From the NCBI GenBank assembly GCA_046349085.1, contig JAXMDA010000001.1, positions 682,001 through 746,000 of the forward strand: a stretch of DNA of 64,000 nt, in the 5' to 3' direction. Positions 10,607 through 18,372 of this stretch are shown one piece after another. Origin of the DNA: JAJXWB01 sp046349085 (GTDB taxonomy: Bacteria > Pseudomonadota > Alphaproteobacteria > Rhizobiales > Beijerinckiaceae). The notes beneath the pieces were generated by a model. The model made no database searches. It saw only the letters and a list, made by a program, of their open reading frames with translations, and had not been told where the DNA came from. Position 1 is the first letter of the stretch, and the number at the start of each line of letters is the position of its first letter. The translations under genes were made by a program, and so were the position numbers.

Positions 10607-11111
10607 TGCCTGGCCCTGTCTGGAAATTCTGCTGCTTGCACCAAGAACCAATAAAATCAGCGATGACTAGCGCATAATCATGGTTAATTATAGCTTAATT
10701 TATCAATCCTGCCTCATATTTGTTTATGTAATATTATGAGTTAGATCATTTATACTTAAGCGCTGAGATTTAATTTCGACGTCGTGAAAACTATTATTTC
10801 GGGACACGTCTCGGCGTCGAAGGACGTTTCGTCATTGACTGTCGTATTGGCGCGCGGCGCGAATCGAAGGCGCCGGACGAAGGACGAGCGCTGTCGAATC
10901 AACCCGCGGGCCCGGGAGGCGGCAGCCCCTGTTCCGGAGGCTCGGGCGCCGCCTGCCGACCCCGGCGCCCGAGCCCTTTGCGCCGCCGGCATGGCGGGCC
11001 GCCCAAGTTCATATTTGAGGACACGTTCTCGGGAATTGCGCCGCGCCGACGCGAGCAAAGGCGCAATCGGTGCTAATTGTGGCCAATTGAATTTCAATCA
11101 GACGATTCGCG
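10607..11111. other. 505-bp intergenic region with an AT-rich core
   Basis: No convincing gene is seen. The stretch from about 10660 to 10790 is strikingly AT-rich compared with the GC-rich surroundings (TTAATTATAGCTTAATTTAT and similar). It lies just upstream of the outer-membrane protein start and about 300 nt upstream of the AraC gene. It probably holds the promoters of both divergent genes, but I cannot mark -35/-10 boxes with confidence. The remaining part is GC-rich with short spurious frames. Confidence 0.4.
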
Positions 11112-12179
11112 ATGCTCGCCCCCCATTTCAGCGGTCGCGATGGCGACCACGCCTACATTCGCACCACCGCGCTGCTCGGCTTTCACGAGCTCGTCGAAAG
11201 GATCGGCGGCGATCCCGACGCCTTGCTGCGGATGGCGGACATTGCCGCCGGCCCGCTGCATGACATCGGCGGCCTCATGTCGTTCAGGCGCTATGTCGAT
11301 CTGCACGAGATTTCGGCGCGCGAGCTCAACCGTCCCGCATTCGCGCTGGAATGGGTGCGCGCGACGCCGTCGCATTTTCCAAATCTCGGGCCGCTCGCCT
11401 ATCTCGGCTATTTCGCCACGGACATCCGGGAATGGGCGGAAACGGGCCTGTGCTACTGGCGCCTGCACTGCAACGGCTTCACCATGCAATTGTTCGAGGA
11501 CATCGAGGGGCCCGACGCGATCTTCCGCTACAGGCACCTCATGCCGTCGCTGCCGATGCGTCAGGCGACCGAACGCACGCTCGGCAATATCGTCGAACTC
11601 ACGCGCGTCATCGGGAACCATCCCGACAAGAACCCGACGCTTGTCCGGTTCCAGCACGCGCGCCCCCGAGACATAAGCCTGCACGAGGCCATGTTCCGCT
11701 GCCCGCTGGAATTCGACGCCGAACATTCCGAAATCCTGTTCGACAAGGAAGCTCTCGACTACAAGACGGTCGGCGCCATCAAGCTTCCCCGGACCGTTCT
11801 CGGCTTCTACATCCGGTCGCGCCTGCGCGCGATGCCGATCTACGACCAGACGATGAAGGCGACCGTGGAGCTGGCGGTCGCCGGCGTCATCGGCACGCGC
11901 CGCTGCAACGTGCAATTCGTCTCGGACTCGCTCGGCCTCACGCCGAAGAAATTGCAGCGGCTGCTGGCGGAGGAGGGGACATCGTTCTCCGACATCCTCG
12001 ACGACGCGCGCCGGGCCGCGGCCATTCGCATGGTGAAGCGCTCGAACGCGCCGATCGCCAATATCGCCAGCCTGCTCGACTATTCCTCCACGCCCGCCTT
12101 CATCCTCGCCTTCAAGCGCTGGATGCGGATGTCGCCGACGAAATTCCGGCGGTCCGGGACGACGAGCACCGCCGCCTGA
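11112..12179 (+). CDS. AraC family transcriptional regulator
   Basis: 355 residues. The N-terminal half (about 15-230) matches the 'arabinose-binding-like' domain of OruR/ArgR-type AraC proteins (LLGFHELVERIGGDPDALLRMA, LGPLAYLGYFA). The C-terminal DNA-binding domain (about 250-345) has both helix-turn-helix units: QFVSDSLGLTPKKLQRLLAEEG and IANIASLLDYSSTPAFILAF followed by the family-like RWMRMSPTKFR. The second helix is the usual AraC signature. It probably controls the adjacent acyl-CoA synthetase, whose 3' end it meets, or the upstream barrel gene; this is inferred from position only. The Shine-Dalgarno is weak. Confidence 0.9.
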   Translation: MLAPHFSGRDGDHAYIRTTALLGFHELVERIGGDPDALLRMADIAAGPLHDIGGLMSFRRYVDLHEISARELNRPAFALEWVRATPSHFPNLGPLAYLGYFATDIREWAETGLCYWRLHCNGFTMQLFEDIEGPDAIFRYRHLMPSLPMRQATERTLGNIVELTRVIGNHPDKNPTLVRFQHARPRDISLHEAMFRCPLEFDAEHSEILFDKEALDYKTVGAIKLPRTVLGFYIRSRLRAMPIYDQTMKATVELAVAGVIGTRRCNVQFVSDSLGLTPKKLQRLLAEEGTSFSDILDDARRAAAIRMVKRSNAPIANIASLLDYSSTPAFILAFKRWMRMSPTKFRRSGTTSTAA

Positions 12180-12185
12180 CCGAGG

Positions 12186-13706
12186 CTACGACGCCGTCTT
12201 CTCGAGGAAGCTCGCGCGCAGCGTCGGCTTGTGCACCTTGCCTGTCGCGTTGCGCGGCAGGGCGTCGATGAAGAGCACGCGCGAGGGGCATTTGAAGCGC
12301 GCCAGGCGCTCGCGGCAATGGGCGATCACCTGCGCCTCGGTCAGCTCCTGCCCCGGCTTCTTCACCACGATGGCGAGGCCCGTCTCGCCCCATGTGCCGT
12401 CGGGCTGGCCGATGACGGCGGCCTCCGCGATCTGCGGGATCTGGTAGAGCGTGTCCTCCACCTCCGCCGGATAGACGTTTTCGCCGCCCGAAATGTACAT
12501 GTCCTTGGTGCGGTCGACGATGTAGTAGAAGCCGTCCGCGTCCTGGCGCGCGGCGTCGCCCGTATGCAGCCAGCCGTCGGTGAAGGACGTCTTGTTGGCT
12601 TCGGGGCGGTTCCAGTAGCCGGGGGTGATGTTGGGGCCCTTCACCCACAATTCGCCCATCTCGCCGGGCTTCACCGGATTGCCTTCCTCGTCGACGATCT
12701 TGAGCTCGCCATGCAGCACGGGGCGGCCGGCCGAGCCCGCCTTGCGGGCGGCGTCCTCGGCGTCGAGCACCAGAACCGCCGGGCTCGTCTCGGTCATGCC
12801 GTAGCCCTGCACCAGCGTGCAGCCGCGCGCCTCCCATATCTTCAGCAGCGGCACCGGCATGGGCGCGCCGCCGACGCCGGCGATTTGCAGGCGCGAGAAA
12901 TCCGTGTTGGCGAAGGCGGGATGGGCGCCCATGAACTGGTAGATCGAGGGCACGCCGAAGAAATGCGTGAGGCCGATCGCCGGATCGCCGATGATGCGCA
13001 AGGTTTCGCCGGGATCGAAGGCGCGCATGACGATGTTGCAGCCGCCGGCGTGGAAGACCGGATTGACGTAGCAGTTGAGGCCGCCGGTGTGGAACAGCGG
13101 CAGCACGCAGAGATGCGTCGTCTTCTGCGAGATGAACACGCCAATGCCGAGATTGATGCAATTGATGAAGTTCATCAGATGCGTGGTCTGCGAACCCTTC
13201 GGCTTTCCGGTCGTGCCGGACGTGTACATGATGGTGCACACGTCCTCCATGCCGCAGGGCGTATGCTGCGCCAGACGGTCCGAGGCGGCGACCGCCTTCT
13301 CGTAGGCCGCGCCGTAAGCGAGAAGATGCGGCACGCCGCATTGCTGCTTCAGCTCATCCGCCATGGACGCGAAATCGCCGTCGTGCGCGAGCACTTGCGG
13401 CGCGGCGTCGGAGACGATGAAGGCGAGTTCGTGCACGGTGAGACGGATGTTGAGCGGCGTGAAGATCGCGCCGAGCCGGAAGCAGGCGAATTGCGTTTCC
13501 AGAATGTCGGTCGAATTCACAGCGAGCACGGCGACGCGGTCGCCCTTCTTCACGCCGAGGCCCGCCAGATGCGTGGCGAGCCGGTCGATGCGCTCGTCGA
13601 ATTGCGCATAGGTGAAACGGCGCTGCGTCGCGAGGTCGATGGCGGCCGTGCGGTCGCCGCGCACTTCGGCGTGATGGGCGATCCAGTCGAAATAGGCGAA
13701 AGACAT
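12186..13706 (-). CDS. AMP-dependent fatty acyl-CoA synthetase/ligase
   Basis: 506 residues of the ANL adenylating superfamily: carboxylate + ATP + CoA to acyl-CoA. Motifs in order are the P-loop-like IMYTSGTTGKPKGS (about 168-181), the substrate motif YGMTETSP, the hinge region GWLHTGDAARQDADGFYYIVDR, SGGENVYPAEVE, and the C-terminal catalytic Lys in LPRNATGKVHK. Length and motif order match FadD-like medium- or long-chain synthetases. The ATG at 13706 has a strong AGGGGAGGG Shine-Dalgarno. It is divergent from the solute-binding protein gene. Such pairs suggest import and activation of an aromatic or fatty acid, but the substrate is not visible. Confidence 0.92.
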   Translation of the reverse strand: MSFAYFDWIAHHAEVRGDRTAAIDLATQRRFTYAQFDERIDRLATHLAGLGVKKGDRVAVLAVNSTDILETQFACFRLGAIFTPLNIRLTVHELAFIVSDAAPQVLAHDGDFASMADELKQQCGVPHLLAYGAAYEKAVAASDRLAQHTPCGMEDVCTIMYTSGTTGKPKGSQTTHLMNFINCINLGIGVFISQKTTHLCVLPLFHTGGLNCYVNPVFHAGGCNIVMRAFDPGETLRIIGDPAIGLTHFFGVPSIYQFMGAHPAFANTDFSRLQIAGVGGAPMPVPLLKIWEARGCTLVQGYGMTETSPAVLVLDAEDAARKAGSAGRPVLHGELKIVDEEGNPVKPGEMGELWVKGPNITPGYWNRPEANKTSFTDGWLHTGDAARQDADGFYYIVDRTKDMYISGGENVYPAEVEDTLYQIPQIAEAAVIGQPDGTWGETGLAIVVKKPGQELTEAQVIAHCRERLARFKCPSRVLFIDALPRNATGKVHKPTLRASFLEKTAS

Positions 13707-13814
13707 GTTTCCCTCCCCTGACCTAGAAATTGCGTCTTTCGGTCGCGTCTGTCGCGCGCGCGTCTTTTGAATTTGAGGTTGCCTCAGAAATCATGTAGCG
13801 TCAATCGCGACGGT

Positions 13815-13830
13815 CGGACAATCTTGTCCG
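13815..13830. promoter_or_regulatory. Perfect 7-bp-arm palindrome in a divergent promoter region
   Basis: CGGACAA and TTGTCCG flank a TC spacer, giving a 16-bp palindrome about 41 nt before the solute-binding protein ATG and about 110 nt from the acyl-CoA synthetase start. The geometry fits a dimeric repressor or activator site. The regulator is not known; no TetR or GntR gene lies next to it. Confidence 0.35.
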
Positions 13831-13871
13831 TCGACTACTCACCGAACGCGTCGCTTGGAGGGAAGACAAAA

Positions 13872-15089
13872 ATGCAATCGAAACTTATCGCCGCCACGCT
13901 TGCCGGCGCGATGTCGCTGGTGGCCGGCGCTGCGCTGGCGCAGAAGAAATACGATGCCGGCGCCAGCGATACCGAGATCAAGATCGGCAACACCTACGCC
14001 TATTCCGGCCCTGCCTCCGCCTATGGCGTGATCGGCAAGACTGAGGCCGCCTACTTCAAGATGATCAACGATCAGGGCGGCATCAACGGCCGCAAGATCA
14101 ACTTCATCACCTACGACGACGGATACAGCCCGCCCAAGGCCGTCGAGCAGACCCGCAAGCTGGTGGAGAGCGACGAGGTCCTGTTCATCTTCAATCCGCT
14201 GGGAACGGCGACGTCGCTGGCGACGATCAAATATCTCAACGCCAAGAAGATCCCGCAGCTGTTCATCGCCGCCGGCGGCACGATGTTCGGCAATCACAAG
14301 CAGTATCCCTATACGATGGGCTGGCAGCCGAACTACCAGAGCGAGGGCCGCATCTACGCCAAGCACGTTCTGGAGAAATATCCGAACGCCAAGATCGGCG
14401 TCATCTCGGCCAACGACGATTTCGGCCGCGACTCGCTCAAGGGCTTCAAGGACGGGCTCGGCGACAAGGCCAAGACGCTCATCGTCTCCGAAACGACCTA
14501 CGAGACGGCCGACCCGACGATCGACTCGCAGATCCTGAAGCTGAAGGCGTCGGGCGCCGACATGTTCGTGAATTTCACCACGCCGAAATTCGCGGCGATG
14601 GCGATCAAGAAGAACGCGGAGATCGGCTGGAAGCCGGTGCACATCCTGCACTCGGTGTCGCAGTCCACGGGCTCGGTGATGAAGCCCGCCGGCATGGAGA
14701 ACGGCAAGGGAATCATCTCGGCCAATTACGGCAAGGACCCGGACGATCCCTCGTGGAAGGACGACGCCGCCGTCAAGGAATGGATCGCCTTCATGGACAA
14801 GTACGTTCCGGACGGCGACAAGCACTCGACGCTCTACGTCTACGGCTACAACGCCGCGCAGACGATGGTGCAGGTGCTCAAGCAGTGCGGCGACAATCTC
14901 ACGCGCGAGAACGTGATGAAGCAGGCGGCCAGCCTGAATTTCGATCTGCCGATGCTGCTGCCCGGCATCAAGATCACCACCGGCCCGACCGATTACTTTC
15001 CGATCAAGCAGATGCAGCTGCAGGAGTTCGACGGGGAGAAATGGGTGCGCTTCGGCCCGGTCATCAAGGGCGAAGTGTCTATCGACTGA
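13872..15089 (+). CDS. ABC transporter periplasmic substrate-binding protein (branched-chain/aromatic type)
   Basis: 405 residues with a signal peptide (MQSKLIAATLAG through ALA, about 1-23) and the type I periplasmic-binding fold of the LivK/HbpA group: TEIKIGNTYAYSGPAS, GGINGRKINFITYDDGYSP, NPLGTATSLATIKYLN. The start is chosen at the ATG at 13872 because it gives a clean signal peptide and sits 6 nt after GGAGGGAAG. No permease or ATPase gene follows; a strong terminator ends the unit, so this is an orphan binding protein that must use a transporter encoded elsewhere. Homologues often take aromatic or branched-chain compounds; the ligand is unknown here. Confidence 0.9.
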   Translation: MQSKLIAATLAGAMSLVAGAALAQKKYDAGASDTEIKIGNTYAYSGPASAYGVIGKTEAAYFKMINDQGGINGRKINFITYDDGYSPPKAVEQTRKLVESDEVLFIFNPLGTATSLATIKYLNAKKIPQLFIAAGGTMFGNHKQYPYTMGWQPNYQSEGRIYAKHVLEKYPNAKIGVISANDDFGRDSLKGFKDGLGDKAKTLIVSETTYETADPTIDSQILKLKASGADMFVNFTTPKFAAMAIKKNAEIGWKPVHILHSVSQSTGSVMKPAGMENGKGIISANYGKDPDDPSWKDDAAVKEWIAFMDKYVPDGDKHSTLYVYGYNAAQTMVQVLKQCGDNLTRENVMKQAASLNFDLPMLLPGIKITTGPTDYFPIKQMQLQEFDGEKWVRFGPVIKGEVSID

Positions 15090-15133
15090 ACAAACGATGC
15101 GCGCGGCAAGACGCGCGCAGGCACGACAAGGGA

Positions 15134-15159
15134 AAGCCGGCGCTTGCGCCGGCTTTTTT
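15134..15159. terminator. Rho-independent terminator
   Basis: AAGCCGGCGC pairs perfectly with GCGCCGGCTT across a two-base centre, then a run of T follows (15154-15159). It ends the solute-binding protein gene. The DUF3309 stop codon on the other strand touches the T-run, so the hairpin may serve both genes. Confidence 0.85.
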
Positions 15160-15317
15160 CATATTCTGCCCATCAGCAACAAGACCACGAGGACGACGAC
15201 TATCAGGCCAACGCCGCCGCTGGGGCCATAACCCCAGCCTGAACTGTACGGCCAGGTCGGCAGCAGCCCGAGAAGCGCCAGTACCAGGATGATGAGAATA
15301 ATTGTGCCGAGCGACAT
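15159..15317 (-). CDS. DUF3309 family small membrane protein, 52 aa
   Basis: A short gene that is easily missed. It reads MSLGTIILIILVLALLGLLP at the N-terminus, a hydrophobic helix, then WPYSSGWGYGPSGG, then a second hydrophobic helix (VGLIVVVLVVLLLMG). This two-helix plan with a central W/Y/G-rich segment is the DUF3309 family, found widely in Alphaproteobacteria; the function is unknown. The Shine-Dalgarno GGGAG lies about 8 nt before the ATG. It is divergent from the PRC-barrel gene, and both are of a type often linked to envelope or stress responses (inference). Confidence 0.8.
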   Translation of the reverse strand: MSLGTIILIILVLALLGLLPTWPYSSGWGYGPSGGVGLIVVVLVVLLLMGRI

Positions 15318-15516
15318 CGTTCAGCTCCCGTCTTGGCGGCCCCGCTTGGAAAAGAACCTCGTGCTTGAATGTTCGTTCCACAAGCGCGGCTGCAGCCTTC
15401 CCCGGCGATACAAGCGCACCCCGAGAATTTGCTGCGGCGGGCGAACCAAAGACCTGCCGATCGGGTTCTACGGGGGTCGCGACGGCGCCGTCGTCGTTTG
15501 CATGATGGAGAGGAAG

Positions 15517-15906
15517 ATGAAATCCAATCTCGTTGCTGGCGGATTGATTGCCGCCGCCATGACCACTTCCGCCTTTGCCGCGGCGACGCTTTCGGCGCCG
15601 CCGCCGGAAGGCATGTCGGTCACCAACTATTACAAGCAGTCCGTTTATGACCCCAAGGAATCGAAAATCGGCGAGGTCGACGACGTCCTGCTCGACAAGG
15701 CGGGCAAGATTTCCGGCCTCGTGCTCGGCGTCGGCGGCTTCCTCGGCGCAGGCGAGAAGGACGTGATCGTTCCCTTCTCCGCGGTGAAGATGATGAACAA
15801 GGACAACAAGACCTGGCTCGCGATCGACGAGACCAAGGATTCGCTGAAGGCCGCGCCCGGCTTCTCCTACGATCGCGCGACCACGACCTGGAAACCGGCA
15901 AAGTAA
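15517..15906 (+). CDS. PRC-barrel domain protein, exported
   Basis: 129 residues with a signal peptide (about 1-22, ending AFAAA) and a single PRC-barrel domain (about 38-105). Visible marks are SVYDPKESKIGEVDDVLLD, ISGLVLGVGGFLGAGEKDV and the strand IVPFSAVKM. PRC-barrel proteins of this size are periplasmic in many rhizobia and relatives; the ligand is unknown. The start is the ATG at 15517, placed directly before the charged start of the signal peptide; two in-frame ATGs lie 15 and 12 nt upstream. The AGAGGAAG sequence fits as ribosome-binding site. Confidence 0.82.
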   Translation: MKSNLVAGGLIAAAMTTSAFAAATLSAPPPEGMSVTNYYKQSVYDPKESKIGEVDDVLLDKAGKISGLVLGVGGFLGAGEKDVIVPFSAVKMMNKDNKTWLAIDETKDSLKAAPGFSYDRATTTWKPAK

Positions 15907-15925
15907 CGCAGGCGCCCGCACGATT

Positions 15926-15959
15926 CATTACGCGCGGGACGAAACTCCCGCGCGTAATG
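15926..15959. terminator. Strong convergent-gene hairpin
   Basis: A perfect 14-bp stem (15926-15939 with 15946-15959) closes a CGAAAC loop between the convergent PRC-barrel gene and the gene ending at 15973. There is no T-run, so it may be a bidirectional terminator of atypical form or a 3'-end stabilising hairpin. Confidence 0.55.
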
Positions 15960-15972
15960 TTGAAGCATCGCT

Positions 15973-16698
15973 CTAGGGCGGGGCGGCGCTTCTGTCGGCG
16001 CGCAGCATTTCGTCGCGTCCGGCGAACGTCGCCTCGGAGATCGCGCGTTCCCGTCCAGCGACAATTTCGACAAATTCCGAACCGCCGCGCATCACGCGGA
16101 AGGCCGCATATCCTCTTTCCAGAAACGACTGCAGCGCGCCGAGCCCGGCGAGTTCGGCCGGCTTGCGCATCATCTTCAGCGCGGCGCCGATGAAGGGGTG
16201 CCGGGTCAGGCCGTCCAGCGAGCGTCCGAGATGTTCGATGAGATCGATCTGGCGCGTCCGTTCGGCGCGATGGCCGATTGCGCGATAGGCTTCCGCATAG
16301 GCCGAGGCGTCGAGCGTTTCCACGCGCTCTCCCAGCGCCGAGATCATTGCCGCGTCGAGTTCTTCCGAAAGCGCGTCGAGTTCGATGGCGTCGGCGACGG
16401 TTTCGATCGCGGCGGCCGGCAGGGTGCGGCTCATCACCGGCACGATGCGGCGCACCTCCTGCGTGTGCACGCTGATGTCCTGCGGCCCGTAGAGATCGCT
16501 GAGGAAAAATTCCGCGGCCGCGCCGAAGCGCGGGCTGGCTAGGAGGTCCGCATGTGTGCGCGCGAGCCGCGCCGCCTGCCAGGCGCGAAAGTCCGCGCGG
16601 CGCGCAAGGAACGTCGGATCGGCGCTCGCCACGGCGCGCGCGTTCTCGGCGCGCTCGAGTTCGCCGACGAGACGGGCTACGGCGTCGTCATGTGTCAT
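15973..16698 (-). CDS. FFLEELY-motif-like protein, 241 aa
   Basis: Soluble helical protein. It contains AAEFFLSDLYGPQDISVH (about 57-74), close to the FFLEELY motif that names a conserved proteobacterial family of unknown function. The rest is alpha-helical with many Ala, Glu and Arg and no membrane segment. The ATG at 16698 (MTHDDAV) is preferred over the ATG 15 nt upstream, which would add only a short basic leader. The function is not known; the gene is a single unit ending at the strong hairpin. Confidence 0.65.
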   Translation of the reverse strand: MTHDDAVARLVGELERAENARAVASADPTFLARRADFRAWQAARLARTHADLLASPRFGAAAEFFLSDLYGPQDISVHTQEVRRIVPVMSRTLPAAAIETVADAIELDALSEELDAAMISALGERVETLDASAYAEAYRAIGHRAERTRQIDLIEHLGRSLDGLTRHPFIGAALKMMRKPAELAGLGALQSFLERGYAAFRVMRGGSEFVEIVAGRERAISEATFAGRDEMLRADRSAAPP

Positions 16699-16811
16699 GC
16701 GCCTCCTTAGCACGGGCGGTCTAGGCTGCGCCGCCTAGAGGAGAACGCGTCGCTTTCACGCAGTTTTGCGGAGCGCCGCGCGCAGCTATGATCGCGCCAT
16801 GGAGGGCGGGC

Positions 16812-18305
16812 ATGAGCCATAGCGAAAGAATGTCGCCGGTGGACACGGCATGGCTGCGCATGGACCGGCCGCACAACCTGATGATGATAACCGGCGTGAT
16901 GACGCTGGGCGGCCCTGTCGACGTCAAGGCGCTCGAAAAGGCGCTCGGCGAGCGCATGCTGGCGCACAGGCGGTTTCGCCAGCGCGCGGTGACGACGCCG
17001 ACGGGCGCCTTCTGGGTCGATGATCGCGCCTTCGACATTTCCCGTCATATCCAGCGCGTGCGCCTGCCCGGCCGCGGCGGCGAGAAGGCGCTGCAGACCT
17101 ATGTCGCGCAGCTCGCCTCCGAGCCGCTGGATCACAACCACCCGCTCTGGCAAACGCGCATCGTCGAGAAATACGAAGGCGGCGTCGCCATCGTCACGCG
17201 CATCCATCATGCGGTCGCCGACGGCATCGCCCTGATGAAAGTGCTGCTCGGCCTCGCCGACGACGGCGAGGATGCGCGGCCTGTCGCGCACGGCGGCAAT
17301 CACGACGAAGGCTGGCTCTCCTCGCTGATGGCGCCCTTCGCAGGCGCCGCCGACATGAGCCTCAAGCTGACGCAGGGCGCGCTGCGCGAAGCAATGTCGC
17401 TCGCCACGAACCCGATGCGCGCCGCCAAGCTGCTCAAGACCGGAGCGGGCGTAGCCGGCGAACTCGCCTGGCTGCTCGCCATGCCCAGCGACAGCGAGAC
17501 CCGGTTCAAGGGCAAGCCGCACGGCGCCAAGCGCGTTGCCTGGACGCGGCCCCTGCGCCTTACCGAAGTGAAGGCGGCGAGCTGGGCGCTCGACTGCTCG
17601 ATCAACGACATCCTGCTCGCCTGCGTCGCGGGCGCGCTGCGCGCCTATCTCGAGGACAAGGGCGACGAATCCCGAGGCGTCGAACTGCGCGCGCTCGTGC
17701 CGATTAACCTTCGTCCGCCCGGGGCCGAGGACGAACTGGGCAACCGGTTCGGCATTCTCGGCGTGGAGCTTCCGGTCGGCTTCGCCGACCCCCTCGAACG
17801 GCTTGCCGAAGTGCGGCGCCGGATGCTCAAGCTCAAGAGCAGCTACGAGCCGCCTGTCACGCTCGGCCTCTTCGGCGCGCTGGGCATTGCGCCCAAGCTG
17901 ATGCAGGACCAGTTGTTCGACCTTCTGATCTCGCGCGCGACCGCGGTCATGACCAATGTGCCCGGGCCGCAGAAGGAGATCACGATCGCCGGCTGCCCGG
18001 TGAAACAGGTGATGTTCTGGGTGCCGCAATCCGGCGACATCGGCATGGGCGTGTCGATCCTGTCCTACGCCGGCAACGTGCAGTTCGGCCTGATCACGGA
18101 CACGGCGCTGACGCCGGACCCGGAGGCGATCATCGGCCGCTTCGAACAGGAATTCGAAGGTTATCTCTACCACGTGCTGCTGGAGGCCTCCGCGCGCGCC
18201 GACGAGCGGGCGGAAGCCGAAGCGCGGGCGGAAGCGGGCGAGCCGGACGAAGCCGCCGCGGAAGCGCCCGTCATGCGCAAGCGCGCGAAACGGCTGCGGG
18301 CGTAG
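16812..18305 (+). CDS. Wax ester synthase/diacylglycerol acyltransferase (WS/DGAT)
   Basis: 497 residues. The catalytic motif is HHAVADG at residues 132-138 (His132, His133, Asp137), matching the WS/DGAT HHxxxDG site that transfers an acyl group from acyl-CoA to a fatty alcohol or diacylglycerol. The PLW motif at about 111-113, the NDILLA motif and a C-terminal region with NVPGPQ are also present. The start is the ATG at 16812, with a textbook GGAGGG five bases upstream. The C-terminus is a Glu/Ala/Arg-rich tail. Paired with the acyl reductase at 25.5 kb it would make wax esters; neutral-lipid storage is inferred. Confidence 0.9.
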   Translation: MSHSERMSPVDTAWLRMDRPHNLMMITGVMTLGGPVDVKALEKALGERMLAHRRFRQRAVTTPTGAFWVDDRAFDISRHIQRVRLPGRGGEKALQTYVAQLASEPLDHNHPLWQTRIVEKYEGGVAIVTRIHHAVADGIALMKVLLGLADDGEDARPVAHGGNHDEGWLSSLMAPFAGAADMSLKLTQGALREAMSLATNPMRAAKLLKTGAGVAGELAWLLAMPSDSETRFKGKPHGAKRVAWTRPLRLTEVKAASWALDCSINDILLACVAGALRAYLEDKGDESRGVELRALVPINLRPPGAEDELGNRFGILGVELPVGFADPLERLAEVRRRMLKLKSSYEPPVTLGLFGALGIAPKLMQDQLFDLLISRATAVMTNVPGPQKEITIAGCPVKQVMFWVPQSGDIGMGVSILSYAGNVQFGLITDTALTPDPEAIIGRFEQEFEGYLYHVLLEASARADERAEAEARAEAGEPDEAAAEAPVMRKRAKRLRA

Positions 18306-18372
18306 GACCGCAAAGCCGATTGCGCGCGCACGGGCCTGTCGCATAGACTTGCGGCGACCTGTCGGGGGGCGC

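Noticed and set aside
10784..11263. A plus-strand frame before the AraC gene
   Set aside because: It overlaps the AraC start out of frame, and the product is Arg/Ala/Pro-rich noise.
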